Positions 36,813 to 45,691 are shown, counted from the stretch's first letter. The stretch: 64,000 nucleotides of DNA from Phycisphaerae bacterium (GCA_022072445.1 JAJVHV010000009.1:46403-110402); one strand, 5' to 3'. Notes: generated by a model from the letters alone, not told the origin. Program-made: numbers and translations.

Positions 36813-37571
36813 CTATGCCACCAGATCGCACGGCACGCGTGCGAAGCGGGCGCGGAGTTGCTCGACGATCTCGCCGTGGCGCTGGCAGACGCGAGACTCG
36901 CTCACGTTGAGGACCTGGCCGATCTCGGCCATGGTCAGACGTTCGTAGTAGTAGAGCGTGATAATCAGTCGATCCTGCTCCTTGAGACCGCGGGTGATGA
37001 ATTCACGAATGAGCTGGCGTTCAGTGCGTTGCGTCGGCCCGGGCGACGGATCGGGCGGGACCAGGCGGCCGACGTACGTGTCGTTGCGGCGCGTGGTAGT
37101 CGAGTCGAGCGGGACCGAGCGGGCCGCGGCGATCGTCTTGCGCATGCGCAAGAACTTCCCGTGCGGCACGCCGAGCCGCGCCGCAAGCTCGTCGCTGCTG
37201 GGGGGCCGGCCGAGTTCGGACTGGAGGTCTTCTTCGGCGCCGTTGAGGGCGCGCTCGAAATTGCGCCCCGAGCGGCCGAGCGGATCGATCTCACGCTGCC
37301 AGTCGCGAATGGCGCCGACAATGCGCTGACGGCAATACGTCTCGAACTTCACGCCGCGGGCCGGGTCGTAGGTCCCGACGGCGGCGATGAGTCCGTCGTA
37401 CCCGGCGCTGGCCAGCTCATCGGCGCTGACGCGCGGCCAGAGGCGTCTGGCCATGATCTCGGCAACCTTGTTAACGATGGGCATGTAGTGCTCGACGAGG
37501 CGGTTGCGAGCCGCGAGCGACTTTGTTCGGTGATACGTTCGCCAGACCGCGTCAATATCCGACTTCGACAT
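36813..37571 (-). CDS. fliA: RNA polymerase sigma factor, FliA/WhiG (sigma-28) type
   Basis: The 252-residue protein starts MSKSDIDAVWRTYHRTKS, close to the FliA N-terminus, behind AAGGAAGAG. Region 2 is RNRLVEHYMPIVNKVAEIMA and the later FETYCRQRIVGAIRDWQRE; region 3 follows with LGRPPSSDELAARLGV; region 4 ends in LTMAEIGQVLNVSESRVCQR. Sigma-28 factors direct flagellar, motility and sometimes sporulation genes. No anti-sigma FlgM gene is adjacent. The gene has a good promoter at 37732-37760 with a leader of about 150 bases and is followed by a terminator. The symbol reflects the family; the regulon is not known. Confidence 0.82.
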   Translation of the reverse strand: MSKSDIDAVWRTYHRTKSLAARNRLVEHYMPIVNKVAEIMARRLWPRVSADELASAGYDGLIAAVGTYDPARGVKFETYCRQRIVGAIRDWQREIDPLGRSGRNFERALNGAEEDLQSELGRPPSSDELAARLGVPHGKFLRMRKTIAAARSVPLDSTTTRRNDTYVGRLVPPDPSPGPTQRTERQLIREFITRGLKEQDRLIITLYYYERLTMAEIGQVLNVSESRVCQRHGEIVEQLRARFARVPCDLVA

Positions 37572-37731
37572 GGGGTGCTCTTCCTTACTCGCCAGAAAGG
37601 GGTTGAGGGGGAGGTGTGATGCGCCATGCTTCTTTCCCATTTCTCCGAAACATCCCATTCTTCCACTCAGATTCGCTTCTTGAGCCAAGTTAGCCCTACG
37701 CATATGCTCATCTCATCTCATTGTGAAGTAG

Positions 37732-37760
37732 AATGTAACCCACAGAGTAAAAATAGTCAA
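37732..37760 (-). promoter_or_regulatory. Promoter of the sigma factor gene
   Basis: On the minus strand TTGACT (37755-37760) and TACATT (37732-37737) are exactly 17 bp apart, in an island (about 37690-37805) strikingly richer in A and T than the rest of the window. Transcription would start near 37725. Confidence 0.6.
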
Positions 37761-37770
37761 GATAAGAATT

Positions 37771-37799
37771 TTGGATAATTTGTGGTTCGCTCCGATAAC
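37771..37799 (+). promoter_or_regulatory. Possible promoter toward the protease gene, with a sigma-28-like -10
   Basis: TTGGAT (37771-37776) and GATAAC (37794-37799) are 17 bp apart on the plus strand. The same place reads TCCGATAA (37791-37798), seven of eight bases of the FliA -10 consensus GCCGATAA, though the -35 octamer is a poor match. The leader to the protease ATG at 38068 would be about 260 bases. The frame 37771-38022 is not convincing as a gene. Confidence 0.3.
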
Positions 37800-38067
37800 T
37801 TCCGAAATGCTCGCAACGCTCCGCAAATCAATCAGTTACGAGGATCGACCGCGTAGGAGGGTGGATCAGCTTTCGTCTCGACCGCGCCAGAAAGTGAACA
37901 GCGACGAGGCGATCAGCATGCTGGTACGCCATCAACGTCGAGCGCTCGCGGCGACAGACGCGCGGCCGGCGTTTTGCGGTCGCGGCGCGAGCCGGGTGGG
38001 ATTGACGCACGCGACCCGCTAACATGGAGGCTCACTTTCGGATTTCAACCGGCCTTGGAGGTGAGCC

Positions 38068-40836
38068 ATGCGTGCAACGACGTCTGTCAGATCATCTGTC
38101 GCCGCGCTCGCGCATTCGCGTACGCGTGTGGTGCTGGGAGCCTGGCTCGCCCTCGTCGCGGTGTGTCCGGTCGGCGCCGGCGAGATTTCGTGGGATGGCC
38201 TCTGGACCACCGTCGACGTGCCGCCGCCGGAGCACGCGGCTGGCGAGGAGTGGGTGCGGCCGAACGCGTATCAAGGGGCGCTGCTGGACCTCGATGTACT
38301 GGCGCGGACGCTGGCGCAGGCACCGCTGGAAGACACGATCCCGGTCGTGGCCAGCCCGCTGATCATCACGCTGCCGACGCCCGAGGGCATCTTCGCCGAG
38401 TTCGCGATCGTCGAGTCGCCGATCATGGCGCCCGAGTTGGCGGCGCAATTCCCGGATATCCGGACGTATCTGGGGCAGGGCGTCGATGATCCGTCGGCGA
38501 CCGTTCGCCTCGACAGCACGCCGCTGGGATTTCACGCCCAGGTGATGTCCCCGAACGGGAACTACTACATCGATCCGTACACGAAGTTCGACAATGAGTT
38601 TTACGCGAGCTACTTCAAGCGCGATCTGACCAACCAGCACGACTTTTCCTGCGAGGTTCTGGACGACACGGGCGGCCACCTGCCGCCCGAAGTGCGCGAT
38701 TCGGTCGTCAACGCAGTGGCCTCGGGCGGGACGCGGCGCGAATACATGCTGGCAAACGCCTGCACAGGCGAGTACGCCGCGAAGTTCGGCGGGACGGTGA
38801 GTGGCGCGCAGGCGGCCATCGTCACCGCGATCAACCGCGTGACCGGCGTGTACGAGATTGAGTGTGCGATCCGGCTGATTCTCGTGGCCAACAACACCTC
38901 AATCGTCTTTACGAATGCATCGACCGATCCCTACACGAACAGCAACGGCGGGGCGATGCTGAGCCAGAACATCGCCACGTGCAACACGATCATCGGCAGC
39001 AGCAATTATGACATCGGGCACGTTTTCTCGACCGGCGGCGGCGGCGTGGCCTACCTGGGCGTGGTCTGCGGCAGCAACAAGGCCGGCGGCGTGACGGGCT
39101 CGTCGAACCCGGTGGGCGACGCGTTCTACATCGACTACGTGGCGCACGAGATGGGCCACCAGTTCGGCGCCAACCACAATTTCAACGGCACGGCCAGCTC
39201 GTGCGGCGGCGGCAACCGCAACGGCTCGACGGCGTACGAACCGGGCTCGGGCAACTCGATCATGTCGTACGCCGGCATCTGCGGAATCGACAATCTGCAG
39301 ACGCACAGCGACGCTTATTTTCAGCACATCAGCTACGACGAAATCATGGCCAAGGTGTCGTCCGTCTCGTGCTCGACGAACATCTCGACCGGCAACACGC
39401 CGCCGACGGTCAACGCCGGGGCGGACTACACCATTCCGAAACAGACGCCATTTCAACTGACCTGCACGGCCAGCGACGCCGACGGCGACCCGCTCGTCTA
39501 TCTGTGGGACGAACGCGACCTTGGCCCGGCCCAGTCGGCCAGCGGCGGAATATTCGCCGACAACGGCAGCAGCCCGTTCATCCGCGGCTGGCCTGCGGTC
39601 AGCAGCAATTCGCGAATTGTGCCCAAGCTGGCCAATCTTCTGGCCAACACGTTTCCCAAGGGCGAGCAGCTCCCCAACACCAATCGCAACGTGAACTTCC
39701 GCTGCACGGTGCGCGACAATCGCGCCGGCAACGGCGGCGTCAACTGGGACAGCATGGTCATCACCGTGACGACCTCCGCCGGCCCGTTCCAAGTCACCGC
39801 GCCAAACACGGCCGTGAGCTGGTCGGGGACGCAGACTGTGACCTGGAACGTGGCGAGCACGACGGCCGCGCCGGTGAACTGTGCCAACGTCAAGATTCTG
39901 CTGTCGACCGACGGCGGGAACACCTGGCCGACGACGCTGTTGGCCAGTACGCCGAATGACGGCAGCCAGGCGGTGACGCTGCCGAACATCTCGACGACCA
40001 CGGCGCGCATTCGCGTCGAAGCGGTCGGCAACATCTTCTTCGACATTTCGAACACGAACTTCACGATCACGCCGAGCGGCACGCCGCCGACCATCACCGG
40101 TCAGCCGTCGAACCAGACCGTTTGCTCGGGCGGCTCGGCCGGTTTCTCGGTGACGGCGACGGGCGACCCGCCGCTCACGTATCAGTGGCGCAAGGGTACG
40201 ACGGCGCTGTCGAACGGCGGGAATATTTCGGGCGCCACCACCGCCAGCCTGACGATCAATCCGGCCTTCCCGGCGGATGCGGCGAGCAATTACAACTGCG
40301 TAGTGACGAATCCGTTCGGCAGCGCCACGAGTAACGACGCCAGCCTGACGGTCAACACCAGTCCGACGATCGTGACGCATCCGTCGGCGCAGACGGTGAC
40401 GGTTGGTGACACGGTCGTGTTCACGGTCGCGGCGAACGGCACCGGCCCGCTGGCGTATGCCTGGCGGTTGGGCGGGTCGGCGGTTTCGGACGGCCCGACC
40501 GGCAGCGGGAGCACCATCAGCGGATCGGCCACGACGACGCTGACGATTATCAACGTACAGCTCGGCGACGCCGGCAATTACGACTGCCTGGTGACCAACG
40601 GCTGCGGCTCGGCCGACAGCAACGACGCGGCGCTGACGGTGAACGCGGCGTGCGTGCCGTGCGACACGAACTGCGACGGCAGCATCAACGGCTTCGACGT
40701 GGATTCGTTCGTCGGGCTGCTCTCGGGCAGCGGAACGCCGTGTGCCCCGTGCGCAGGCGACGCCAACGGCGACGGCAGCGTGAACGGGTTCGACGTCGAT
40801 CCGTTCGTGAACGCGCTATCGGGCGGAGGCTGCTAG
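38068..40836 (+). CDS. Secreted reprolysin-like metalloprotease with Ig-like domains and dockerin-like tail
   Basis: The 922-residue protein has a signal peptide, a prodomain-like region (about 40-190), and a metzincin catalytic domain with HEMGHQFGANH at 360-370 and the Met-turn SIMSYAGIC about 40 residues later. Then come a beta-rich segment, two immunoglobulin-like repeats (about 680-865, each opening with P-x-I-x-x-x-P-S and having YxWR or YAWR), and two dockerin-like units at the end, CDTNCDGSINGFDVDSF and GDANGDGSVNGFDVDPF. Metzincins cleave proteins using zinc. The tail may anchor the enzyme to a cell-surface partner. The ATG follows GGAGGTGA. Confidence 0.9.
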   Translation: MRATTSVRSSVAALAHSRTRVVLGAWLALVAVCPVGAGEISWDGLWTTVDVPPPEHAAGEEWVRPNAYQGALLDLDVLARTLAQAPLEDTIPVVASPLIITLPTPEGIFAEFAIVESPIMAPELAAQFPDIRTYLGQGVDDPSATVRLDSTPLGFHAQVMSPNGNYYIDPYTKFDNEFYASYFKRDLTNQHDFSCEVLDDTGGHLPPEVRDSVVNAVASGGTRREYMLANACTGEYAAKFGGTVSGAQAAIVTAINRVTGVYEIECAIRLILVANNTSIVFTNASTDPYTNSNGGAMLSQNIATCNTIIGSSNYDIGHVFSTGGGGVAYLGVVCGSNKAGGVTGSSNPVGDAFYIDYVAHEMGHQFGANHNFNGTASSCGGGNRNGSTAYEPGSGNSIMSYAGICGIDNLQTHSDAYFQHISYDEIMAKVSSVSCSTNISTGNTPPTVNAGADYTIPKQTPFQLTCTASDADGDPLVYLWDERDLGPAQSASGGIFADNGSSPFIRGWPAVSSNSRIVPKLANLLANTFPKGEQLPNTNRNVNFRCTVRDNRAGNGGVNWDSMVITVTTSAGPFQVTAPNTAVSWSGTQTVTWNVASTTAAPVNCANVKILLSTDGGNTWPTTLLASTPNDGSQAVTLPNISTTTARIRVEAVGNIFFDISNTNFTITPSGTPPTITGQPSNQTVCSGGSAGFSVTATGDPPLTYQWRKGTTALSNGGNISGATTASLTINPAFPADAASNYNCVVTNPFGSATSNDASLTVNTSPTIVTHPSAQTVTVGDTVVFTVAANGTGPLAYAWRLGGSAVSDGPTGSGSTISGSATTTLTIINVQLGDAGNYDCLVTNGCGSADSNDAALTVNAACVPCDTNCDGSINGFDVDSFVGLLSGSGTPCAPCAGDANGDGSVNGFDVDPFVNALSGGGC

Positions 40837-40875
40837 AGGCGCCGCTGCCGCGAAGCCGCCGATTGCGACTTTCAG

Positions 40876-40960
40876 GCGCATGCGCCCCTCTGTTACGCGC
40901 GCATGCGCCACTCTGCCACGCGCGCATGCGCCACTCTGCTACGCGCGCATGCGCCCCCAG
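40876..40960. repeat. 23-bp tandem repeat with GCGCATGCGC palindrome
   Basis: Three full units start at 40876, 40899 and 40922 and a partial fourth at 40945. Each opens with the palindrome GCGCATGCGC and continues CxCTCTGxxACGC. It lies in the gap between the protease gene and the convergent dGTPase gene and runs directly into the dispersed repeat at 40962. Confidence 0.85.
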
Positions 40961-40961
40961 C

Positions 40962-41014
40962 CGAGCCCCGACCATGAAGGCGAGCGAGGAGCGAGCCTGA
41001 ATGGAGGGGTTCGA
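40962..41014 (+). repeat. Dispersed repeat, long variant, copy 1
   Basis: The element begins CGAGCCCCGACC and ends GGAGGGGTTCGA; these ends equal the ends of the reverse complement of the 29-base core in the 16388-16715 array. The middle is longer (ATGAAGGCGAGCGAGG...) and is shared with the copy at 45416-45469. Not coding. Confidence 0.8.
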
Positions 41015-41107
41015 CGTCAAGTTGCCATCGAACTCGGCAAATCAGCCAGCCCCCAGCCGGGCCAAGCCTCAGCTCGCCGGTTCGTGCGGCTCGCCGGGCA
41101 CGCGTGC

Positions 41108-42196
41108 TCAACCTTCGATGCCCGGGTCGAAAAGCCGCGCGTGCTCGCGGATGCAGAAGCGATCGGTCATGCCGGCGACATAGTCCGCCGCGACGCGCCA
41201 CACACCCTGCTCCTTGACGCGCGCGTGAAACCGCGTTGGCATCAGCTCCGGCTCGGCGAGGTATGCGTCGAACACCGCCGTGACGATCCGCCGCGCTTTG
41301 CTATCCATCCGCCGCAGGCGCTGGTTGCGATAGACCGACTTGAAGAGGAAGGCCTCGAGCTGCTGGAAGGGCGGCTCGGCCGACGCGGGGAGCTGGACCA
41401 GTCGGGCCACCGGTCGCCGCGCCGGTTCGGCGACCTGCGCGGCGGCGGCCTTGATGCGCGACTCGGCATCCGCAGTCACGCCGCTCAACAGGGCGCGCTG
41501 CATGCGGTCGATCGCCGGTCGAATGGAGCCGCGCCACTCGGACGACGAGCTCGCCGGCGGCCCGTCGTAGCAATCCCGCCAGAGCTGAAGCTCATCCAGC
41601 GCGGCGCGCTCGATCAGCCCGGCGTGCAGGCCGTCCTGAAGATCGTGCAGGGCATACGCCAGGCGGTCGGCCACGTCGGCGATCTGGCCCTCGATCGGCG
41701 GGACAAGACCGTCCTGAAGCGGGTGGCGGCCGGGCTTGTCGAACTGCGTCGAGTGCTTGGCAAGGCACTCGCGCACCACCCGCGTCAGATTCAGGCCGCG
41801 GAACGCCGGGTAGGGGTGTTCGAGCTGCTCGACGACCCGCAGCGCGTGCACGTTGTGCTCGAAGCCCCCGTGCGTCTCCATGCACGCCGCCAGGGCGCGC
41901 TCGCCCGCGTGCCCGAAGGGCGGATGTCCCAGGTCGTGCGCCAGGGCGACGGTTTCCGCGAGGTCGGCGTTGCAGCCCAGCGGCGCGGCGATCAGCCGTG
42001 CCAGATCGGCCACCTCCAGCGTGTGCGTTAAGCGCGTCCGGAAATGGTCGCTCTCCAGCGCGACGAACACCTGCGTCTTGTATTGCAGGCGGCGGAACGC
42101 GGCCGAGTGGATGATGCGCTGGCGGTCCAGTGCCAGCGGCGGCAGCTCCGCGGCAAGTGGATCGGCGTGCTCGCGATCGTAGTCGTGCGTCGACAC
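41108..42196 (-). CDS. dgt: dGTP triphosphohydrolase-like HD-domain protein
   Basis: The 362-residue protein hydrolyses dNTPs, probably dGTP, to nucleoside and triphosphate. HD-domain ligands are in the TRLTHTLEVADLAR segment and LAHDLGHPPFGHAGE; FRRLQYKTQVF near the N-terminus and a late RVAADYVAGMTDRF are also typical of the deoxyguanosinetriphosphate triphosphohydrolase-like group. The start is GTG (MSTHDYDREHADPLA). No operon partner. Assignment to substrate is by family. Confidence 0.9.
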   Translation of the reverse strand: MSTHDYDREHADPLAAELPPLALDRQRIIHSAAFRRLQYKTQVFVALESDHFRTRLTHTLEVADLARLIAAPLGCNADLAETVALAHDLGHPPFGHAGERALAACMETHGGFEHNVHALRVVEQLEHPYPAFRGLNLTRVVRECLAKHSTQFDKPGRHPLQDGLVPPIEGQIADVADRLAYALHDLQDGLHAGLIERAALDELQLWRDCYDGPPASSSSEWRGSIRPAIDRMQRALLSGVTADAESRIKAAAAQVAEPARRPVARLVQLPASAEPPFQQLEAFLFKSVYRNQRLRRMDSKARRIVTAVFDAYLAEPELMPTRFHARVKEQGVWRVAADYVAGMTDRFCIREHARLFDPGIEG

Positions 42197-42363
42197 GAGC
42201 GCATCTTCGCCGGATCGGCGGCGTGTGCAAGGCGAGCAGCGCGATGGCGCGGGGGCTGACCGACGCGGGCGGCCGGTGCAGGCGGCCGAGCCTGGCGGTT
42301 GCCCGCGTGGCCGGGCGCCGCGCGGATTTCAGACCGCGTCGGCGGAATGAAAGATTGGGTGCG

Positions 42364-42561
42364 TTAGCGTGTGTGCCACTTCGTCAGGCGGTATTGCCGG
42401 TCCACCAGCCAGATGTAGTTCCAGTCCTCCGCGATCTGACGCATGTCCAGGTCGATCGATTGGCGAACGGTGGTGGCCACTTCCTCTTCAGTCTTGGTTA
42501 CCGTGCAGCCCGCTGTCGTCGCAATACCGACAACGACCATCAAGAACACAAGCCGGCGCAT
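42364..42561 (-). CDS. Small lipoprotein
   Basis: The 65-residue product MRRLVFLMVVVGIATTAGC... has a lipoprotein signal peptide with Cys at residue 19, then TVTKTEEEVATTVRQSIDLD and a tail rich in Trp and Tyr. AAAGGATC lies at the right distance from the ATG. The frame extends upstream but the signal peptide sets the start. Function unknown. It lies downstream of the small exported protein gene at 42717 on the same strand, 155 bases away. Confidence 0.6.
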   Translation of the reverse strand: MRRLVFLMVVVGIATTAGCTVTKTEEEVATTVRQSIDLDMRQIAEDWNYIWLVDRQYRLTKWHTR

Positions 42562-42716
42562 GACCGATCCTTTCTGGCGAACATGACCGCCGGAAGTCTC
42601 GCCGACGCCGTGTGTCGTGTCAACCTGCCCCTGCGGCCCCTGCGCGGGGCCACCGCCCGCATCCGTCGGAGTCGGGGCGATGGCGCCGGGGTACGTTGTG
42701 TCCGCTGGGTTGGTGG

Positions 42717-43253
42717 TCACTTCCGAGCGAGGAACACGGGCTTGCGCGCGACGCGCCGCTCGCCGTCGCGGCGCGACTGCGACCAGGTGCGGGCCGCGAC
42801 GCGGCCGGACGGGTCGCTTCGGCCTGCCGCGTGCGCGACCGCCGCCGCGCCGTGGCGCGTCGTGCTTGAACCACCCGCGGTCGCGGACCAATCGGCGGCA
42901 CCGTCGGCGCGGGAGACTCCGCGGCTGATCGCGACGTCGCCGTCGCGTTCGATCGATATGTTGAGCGTCGAGGCGAGGGCGAGACCGTGGTGCGTGGCGA
43001 TGGCGTTGCTGATCGAAAGCGATAGTCCGTCTTGATCGACTCCGACGGCGACGCCGCGCGCGGTGCTTATGGGACCACTCCGTGCACGCGTGCGGGCAAA
43101 CCCAACATCGCCCTCATAGCTCGCTGTCGCCGACGCGTCACCATTCCGGCCGTGGCCGCCGCCGGCGGTGGCCGACGAGTCGGCGTCGCCGGCGTAGGCG
43201 TTGGCCGCGGCGAAGAGTGCGAAGACCGAAAAAACCGTGAGGTTGCGCTTCAT
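42717..43253 (-). CDS. Exported protein of unknown function
   Basis: The 178-residue protein has a clear signal peptide (MKRNLTVFSVFALFAAANAYA) and CAGGAGAC as ribosome binding site. The mature part is rich in Ala, Gly, Ser, Arg and His and includes STARGVAVGVDQDGLSLSIS, then NAIATHHGLALASTLNISIE and RDGDVAISRG, alternating short polar and hydrophobic segments as in extracellular repeat or filament proteins. The tail is strongly basic. I do not recognise a named family. Confidence 0.7.
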   Translation of the reverse strand: MKRNLTVFSVFALFAAANAYAGDADSSATAGGGHGRNGDASATASYEGDVGFARTRARSGPISTARGVAVGVDQDGLSLSISNAIATHHGLALASTLNISIERDGDVAISRGVSRADGAADWSATAGGSSTTRHGAAAVAHAAGRSDPSGRVAARTWSQSRRDGERRVARKPVFLARK

Positions 43254-43352
43254 GGCTGTCTCCTGTCAGGCCGACTTCGGCCGGAGATACGGACGGCGAC
43301 CGCCCCGAGGGTATTCAACGGCGCCCGGGGTGGCTGAATCGACGGCGGCTGG

Positions 43353-45251
43353 TCAGGCGAGGAGGTCTGAGACGGGTTCGGTCAGTTCGGCGCCGCGGCG
43401 CTGGCGCTCGACCATCGTCCGATAACGCGTGGCAGTGCTCATGAGCGTCGCGTGCGAGCCGGTTTCAACGACGCGGCCGGATTCCAGAACGACGATCAGG
43501 TCGGCGTGCATGACGGTCGAGAGACGGTGTGCGATGACAAAGGTTGTGCGATCGGAAAGAAGTTCGCGCAACGCGGCCTGGATCAACTGCTCGCTCTCGG
43601 TGTCCAGGTTGCTGGTGGCCTCGTCAAGAATGAGGATGGCGGGATCGGCCAGCAGCGCGCGGGCGATGCTGACGCGCTGCGCCTGTCCACCCGATAACCG
43701 CACGCCGCGCTCGCCGACGATGGTCTGATAGCCGTCGGGGAATGTGCGGATGTAGTCGTCCGCGTTCGCCCGCCGAGCGGCGGAGACGATCTGCGTTTCG
43801 GTGGCGTCGCGCCGGCCATAGGCGATGTTCTCGGCGATGGTGCCGTCGAAGAGAAACACGTCCTGCGAGACGAGACCCAGCATGCGGCGATAGCTGCGGA
43901 GCTGAAGGTCGCGCAGGTCGACGCCGTTCAGCCGGATGGCGCCCGCGGTGGGGTCATAAAAGCGTGCGACGAGATTGGTGAGCGTGGTCTTGCCCGAGCC
44001 GCTGGGTCCGACCAGCGCGACGCTGGTTCCGCCGGAGACGTCGATGCACACGTCGGTCAGCACGTCGAGTCCGGAGCGGTAGGCGAAGCGGACGCTGTCG
44101 AACTCGATGCGCTCGACGCGGCGCGGGGCGGGGATGGCGCGCGGGCGATCGGGCTTGTCGGCGGGGGAGGCGAGCACGTCGAAGACGCGCTCCATCGCCG
44201 CCAGCGCCTGCTGCGTCTGGCCGTAGGATTCGACGATCGCATTGACCGGCGAGAGCAGCATCATGAGATACATCTGAAATGCCATGATGCCGCCGATCGT
44301 GGCCTGATCCTGCAATGCGAGCGTGCCGCCGAGCCAGATGATGACCAGGCCGCAGATGGGGATCAGGAATCCCCAGCCGGACCAGACGAACTGCTCGAGA
44401 TAGCGCGCGAGAAGCTGCTTGCGGATGACGGTGTGATGAGCGACGCCGTAGCGGGCGGCCTCGGCGGCCTCGCGCCCGAAGGCGCGAACGACGCGGATGC
44501 CGCCGAAGGTCTCGACGACGCGTCCGTCGATGTCGCTGCGGTCGTGGCGGAGGCTGCGGTAGATGGGCCGGATGCGCTTGAAATAGAAGAGGTTAAGCAG
44601 GATGACGGGCGGGAGGAGCAGGACGGCGGCGAACGCCATGCGCCAGTTGATGAGGAGGAGCATGGTGACGGTCAGGACGATCTTCACGCCGGCGACGCCC
44701 GGGGTGACGATGGCCATCTGAAGCAGGCCGGTGATGGAGTCGACGTCGCCGGAGATGCGCGAGGTGATTCCGCCGGTTTTCATGTCGGAGAGTTCGTGCA
44801 GCGGGAGGCGCAAGAGGTGATTGAAGAGTCGTTGCCGCAAACGGAAGATGACGCGGGCGTTGAGCGTGGCCATCCACCAGTTGCGGAAGAGATCGCAGGT
44901 CTGCTGCGCACATATGATCAGCAGGAGCGCCAGACCGAGCCCGTGCAGCATCGCCGCGTCGTGTGCCGGCAAGACGTGATCGACGATGTACATGATGGCG
45001 CGCGGCAGAACCAGGCTAAGCGTCGCGGACGTGATCGCCACGGCGAAGACGCCGGCGATCGCCCAGCGGAACGGCCAGAGCCAGCGGACGTATTGGCGGA
45101 AGTAACCCTTCTCGCGGACACGCCGGCCGCTGCCGCGGCGCGGAGCGTCGTCCTCCGGATTGATGATGCCCGTGGCGGCGGTGGGGGCGTCGCGATTCTC
45201 GCGCAGCGCCACCCGGAATTCACGGAATCGCTGACCGGACGACTTACGCAT
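43353..45251 (-). CDS. ABC transporter, fused permease and ATPase
   Basis: The 632-residue protein is a type IV (MsbA-like) half exporter: a basic N-terminus of about 55 residues, six membrane helices (about 65-350), then the nucleotide-binding domain with Walker A GPSGSGKTT, signature LSGGQAQRVSIARAL, Walker B ILILDEATSNLD and switch IAHRLST. It acts as a dimer and pumps lipid, peptide or drug substrates; the substrate cannot be told. The ATG at 45251 follows GGAGAGCCC. The frame extends upstream only through repeat DNA. Confidence 0.92.
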   Translation of the reverse strand: MRKSSGQRFREFRVALRENRDAPTAATGIINPEDDAPRRGSGRRVREKGYFRQYVRWLWPFRWAIAGVFAVAITSATLSLVLPRAIMYIVDHVLPAHDAAMLHGLGLALLLIICAQQTCDLFRNWWMATLNARVIFRLRQRLFNHLLRLPLHELSDMKTGGITSRISGDVDSITGLLQMAIVTPGVAGVKIVLTVTMLLLINWRMAFAAVLLLPPVILLNLFYFKRIRPIYRSLRHDRSDIDGRVVETFGGIRVVRAFGREAAEAARYGVAHHTVIRKQLLARYLEQFVWSGWGFLIPICGLVIIWLGGTLALQDQATIGGIMAFQMYLMMLLSPVNAIVESYGQTQQALAAMERVFDVLASPADKPDRPRAIPAPRRVERIEFDSVRFAYRSGLDVLTDVCIDVSGGTSVALVGPSGSGKTTLTNLVARFYDPTAGAIRLNGVDLRDLQLRSYRRMLGLVSQDVFLFDGTIAENIAYGRRDATETQIVSAARRANADDYIRTFPDGYQTIVGERGVRLSGGQAQRVSIARALLADPAILILDEATSNLDTESEQLIQAALRELLSDRTTFVIAHRLSTVMHADLIVVLESGRVVETGSHATLMSTATRYRTMVERQRRGAELTEPVSDLLA

Positions 45252-45415
45252 GGGCTCTCCGCTCCACCGCCGGCACAATCGTCGCCGAGGCGGCGTCGGC
45301 GTCAAGCCGAGGGCGCAAGCGCGGACAAGTGTGGGCTTCCCTTCACGTCGCGGCGATGCTGGGCGCGCTATTCGTCTGTGCCACCCCGCAGGGCGAGCGC
45401 GAAGACCTACCCAGC

Positions 45416-45469
45416 CGAGCCCCGACCATGAAGGCGAGCGAGGGAACGACCCTGAATGGAGGGGTTCGA
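45416..45469 (+). repeat. Dispersed repeat, long variant, copy 2
   Basis: It matches the copy at 40962-41014 from CGAGCCCCGACCATGAAGG to GAATGGAGGGGTTCGA with one extra base and a few substitutions in the middle. Together with the inverted short copy at 45528-45556 it forms a 12-bp inverted pair GGAGGGGTTCGA / TCGAACCCCTCC. The gap 45252-45710 holds these repeats and no gene. Confidence 0.85.
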
Positions 45470-45527
45470 GTGGCGCCTGCCAGCGGACCGGGCGATGGTC
45501 GGCACCAAGTCCGGTGGCCAACTCACG

Positions 45528-45556
45528 TCGAACCCCTCCCTGACGGTCGGGGCTCG
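45528..45556 (-). repeat. Dispersed repeat, short variant
   Basis: This is the same 29-base core (TCGAACCCCTCCCTGACGG ... CGGGGCTCG) as in the array at 16388-16715. In the orientation of the long variant it runs on the minus strand. Its right end runs into a 24-bp tandem array. Confidence 0.85.
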
Positions 45557-45691
45557 GCTGGGGGCGCGATTCGGGGCTCGGCTGGGGGCGCGATTCGGGG
45601 CTCGGCTGGGGGCGCGATTCGGGGCTCGGCTGGGGGCGCGATTCGGGACTCGGCTGGGGGCGCGATTCGGGACTCGGCTGGGGGCGGGCAG
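45548..45691. repeat. 24-bp tandem repeat, six copies
   Basis: The unit CGGGGCTCGGCTGGGGGCGC plus GATT is repeated from 45548 with period 24: four identical copies, one with CGGGACTC, and a diverged sixth at 45668-45691. The first eight bases overlap the end of the short dispersed repeat, so the array seems to have grown from that end. Translated it reads as an 8-residue repeat, which I take to be spurious. Confidence 0.9.

Noticed and set aside
37771..38022. Small frame in the sigma factor / protease gap
   Set aside because: It begins in the AT-rich promoter island, lacks a ribosome binding site and has no family features.
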